64,000 nt of DNA from Urechis unicinctus (lineage: Eukaryota; Annelida; Polychaeta; Xenopneusta; Urechidae): positions 38,859,191-38,923,190 of the forward strand of contig CM067346.1 in NCBI GenBank assembly GCA_034190875.2, read 5' to 3'. The notes under the pieces are model-generated. The model did no database searches. It saw only the letters and a list, made by a program, of their open reading frames with translations, and was not told where the DNA came from. Every line of letters begins with the position of its first letter. The stretch's first letter is position 1. Below, piece by piece: positions 63,541 to 64,000 of the stretch. The translations under genes and the position numbers were made by a program.

Positions 63541-64000
63541 AATTTAGATATACTTGTTAGCTGGGCAAAGTGAAGTGGTTTGGTCTTATGTATTTTAGGA
63601 AAGCATTACTTTTCCAACGACAAGTGGCTTTAATTATGCTATCTGGGTGCCCGTCGGCCGCCATTAGAGTCGCACGTCCGATTCGAAAGGAATGTGTGTT
63701 GTATAAAGGTAATGGGAGGTTGTAGAATGACAGACAGGAAAGAAGGTAAGTGTCCTTGGTTTAGGGGGTTGTTAGATTGATCCATGTCAAACGGACCATT
63801 AATTAGCCCTCGTTTACTGATGTAATTGGACCAAGCTATTACAGGGCAGTTGAGAGTAGTGAATTGCGCAGTGATCAGGATTTTAGGAGAATGAAAATAC
63901 AAGAATGTTATGAGGAACCCTAATGAGATACTTGAAAGTTGTTTATATTGTATTGTATGAGAGCAGATGTATGAGTGTAAGGCCTCCCCAACCCGTACAC
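63541..64000. other. Right edge, no recognised feature
   Basis: Lies upstream (5') of the gypsy 2 pol remnant. No gag, LTR or host exon was recognised up to the window edge. Confidence 0.4.

Overview
The window is animal genomic DNA. Its genes are split into many short exons with GT..AG introns, and the intergenic DNA is AT-rich and full of (TA)n tracts, minisatellites, inverted-repeat elements and decayed retroelements. A mollusc or another lophotrochozoan is my best guess. That guess rests on TGACCTTGACC-type sequence, an inverted repeat built on GAGGCCCATGGG, and the Ty3/gypsy and LINE types present; it is an inference, not a proof.

Six conserved single-copy genes can be read exon by exon. 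From left to right they are: DDHD1 (phospholipase A1, minus, truncated by the left edge, 10388 to about 1395); SMIM12 (plus, 13874-14143); CDC23/APC8 (plus, complete, 14 coding exons, 581 aa, 14904-20941); SLC30A6/ZnT6 (plus, complete, 11 exons, 478 aa, 23367-26620); MIS18BP1/KNL2 (minus, complete model of 20 exons, about 1650 aa, 38375-27368); and GLO1 (plus, complete, 6 exons, 201 aa, 42620-45250). Reading phases agree at every junction used. SLC30A6 and MIS18BP1 converge tail to tail. MIS18BP1 and GLO1 diverge across about 4 kb of repeats. The genes do unrelated housekeeping jobs: lipid signalling, cell-cycle proteolysis, zinc transport, centromere licensing and methylglyoxal detoxification.

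The right third (46-64 kb) is a retroelement graveyard. It holds two LINE reverse-transcriptase relics, a broken Ty3/gypsy element (52.4-56.7 kb) with a 536-bp DNA transposon nested in it behind a 9-bp target-site duplication, and a second decayed gypsy pol (61.3-63.5 kb). It also holds a 33-bp coding minisatellite (51.0-52.1 kb) in an unrecognised ORF.

The most notable signals are these. (1) The MIS18BP1 protein carries SANTA, a CENP-C-like motif and SANT, plus a giant exon made of about 33 copies of a 42-bp unit whose reading frame shifts and then shifts back. (2) An unidentified cluster of small, partly overlapping minus-strand ORF relics sits at 6.2-7.3 kb in DDHD1 intron 1, beside a GC-rich dispersed repeat that recurs at 46.7 kb. 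(3) Minisatellites have grown right up against splice acceptors in CDC23 and SLC30A6. (4) There are several small terminal-inverted-repeat elements with readable ends.
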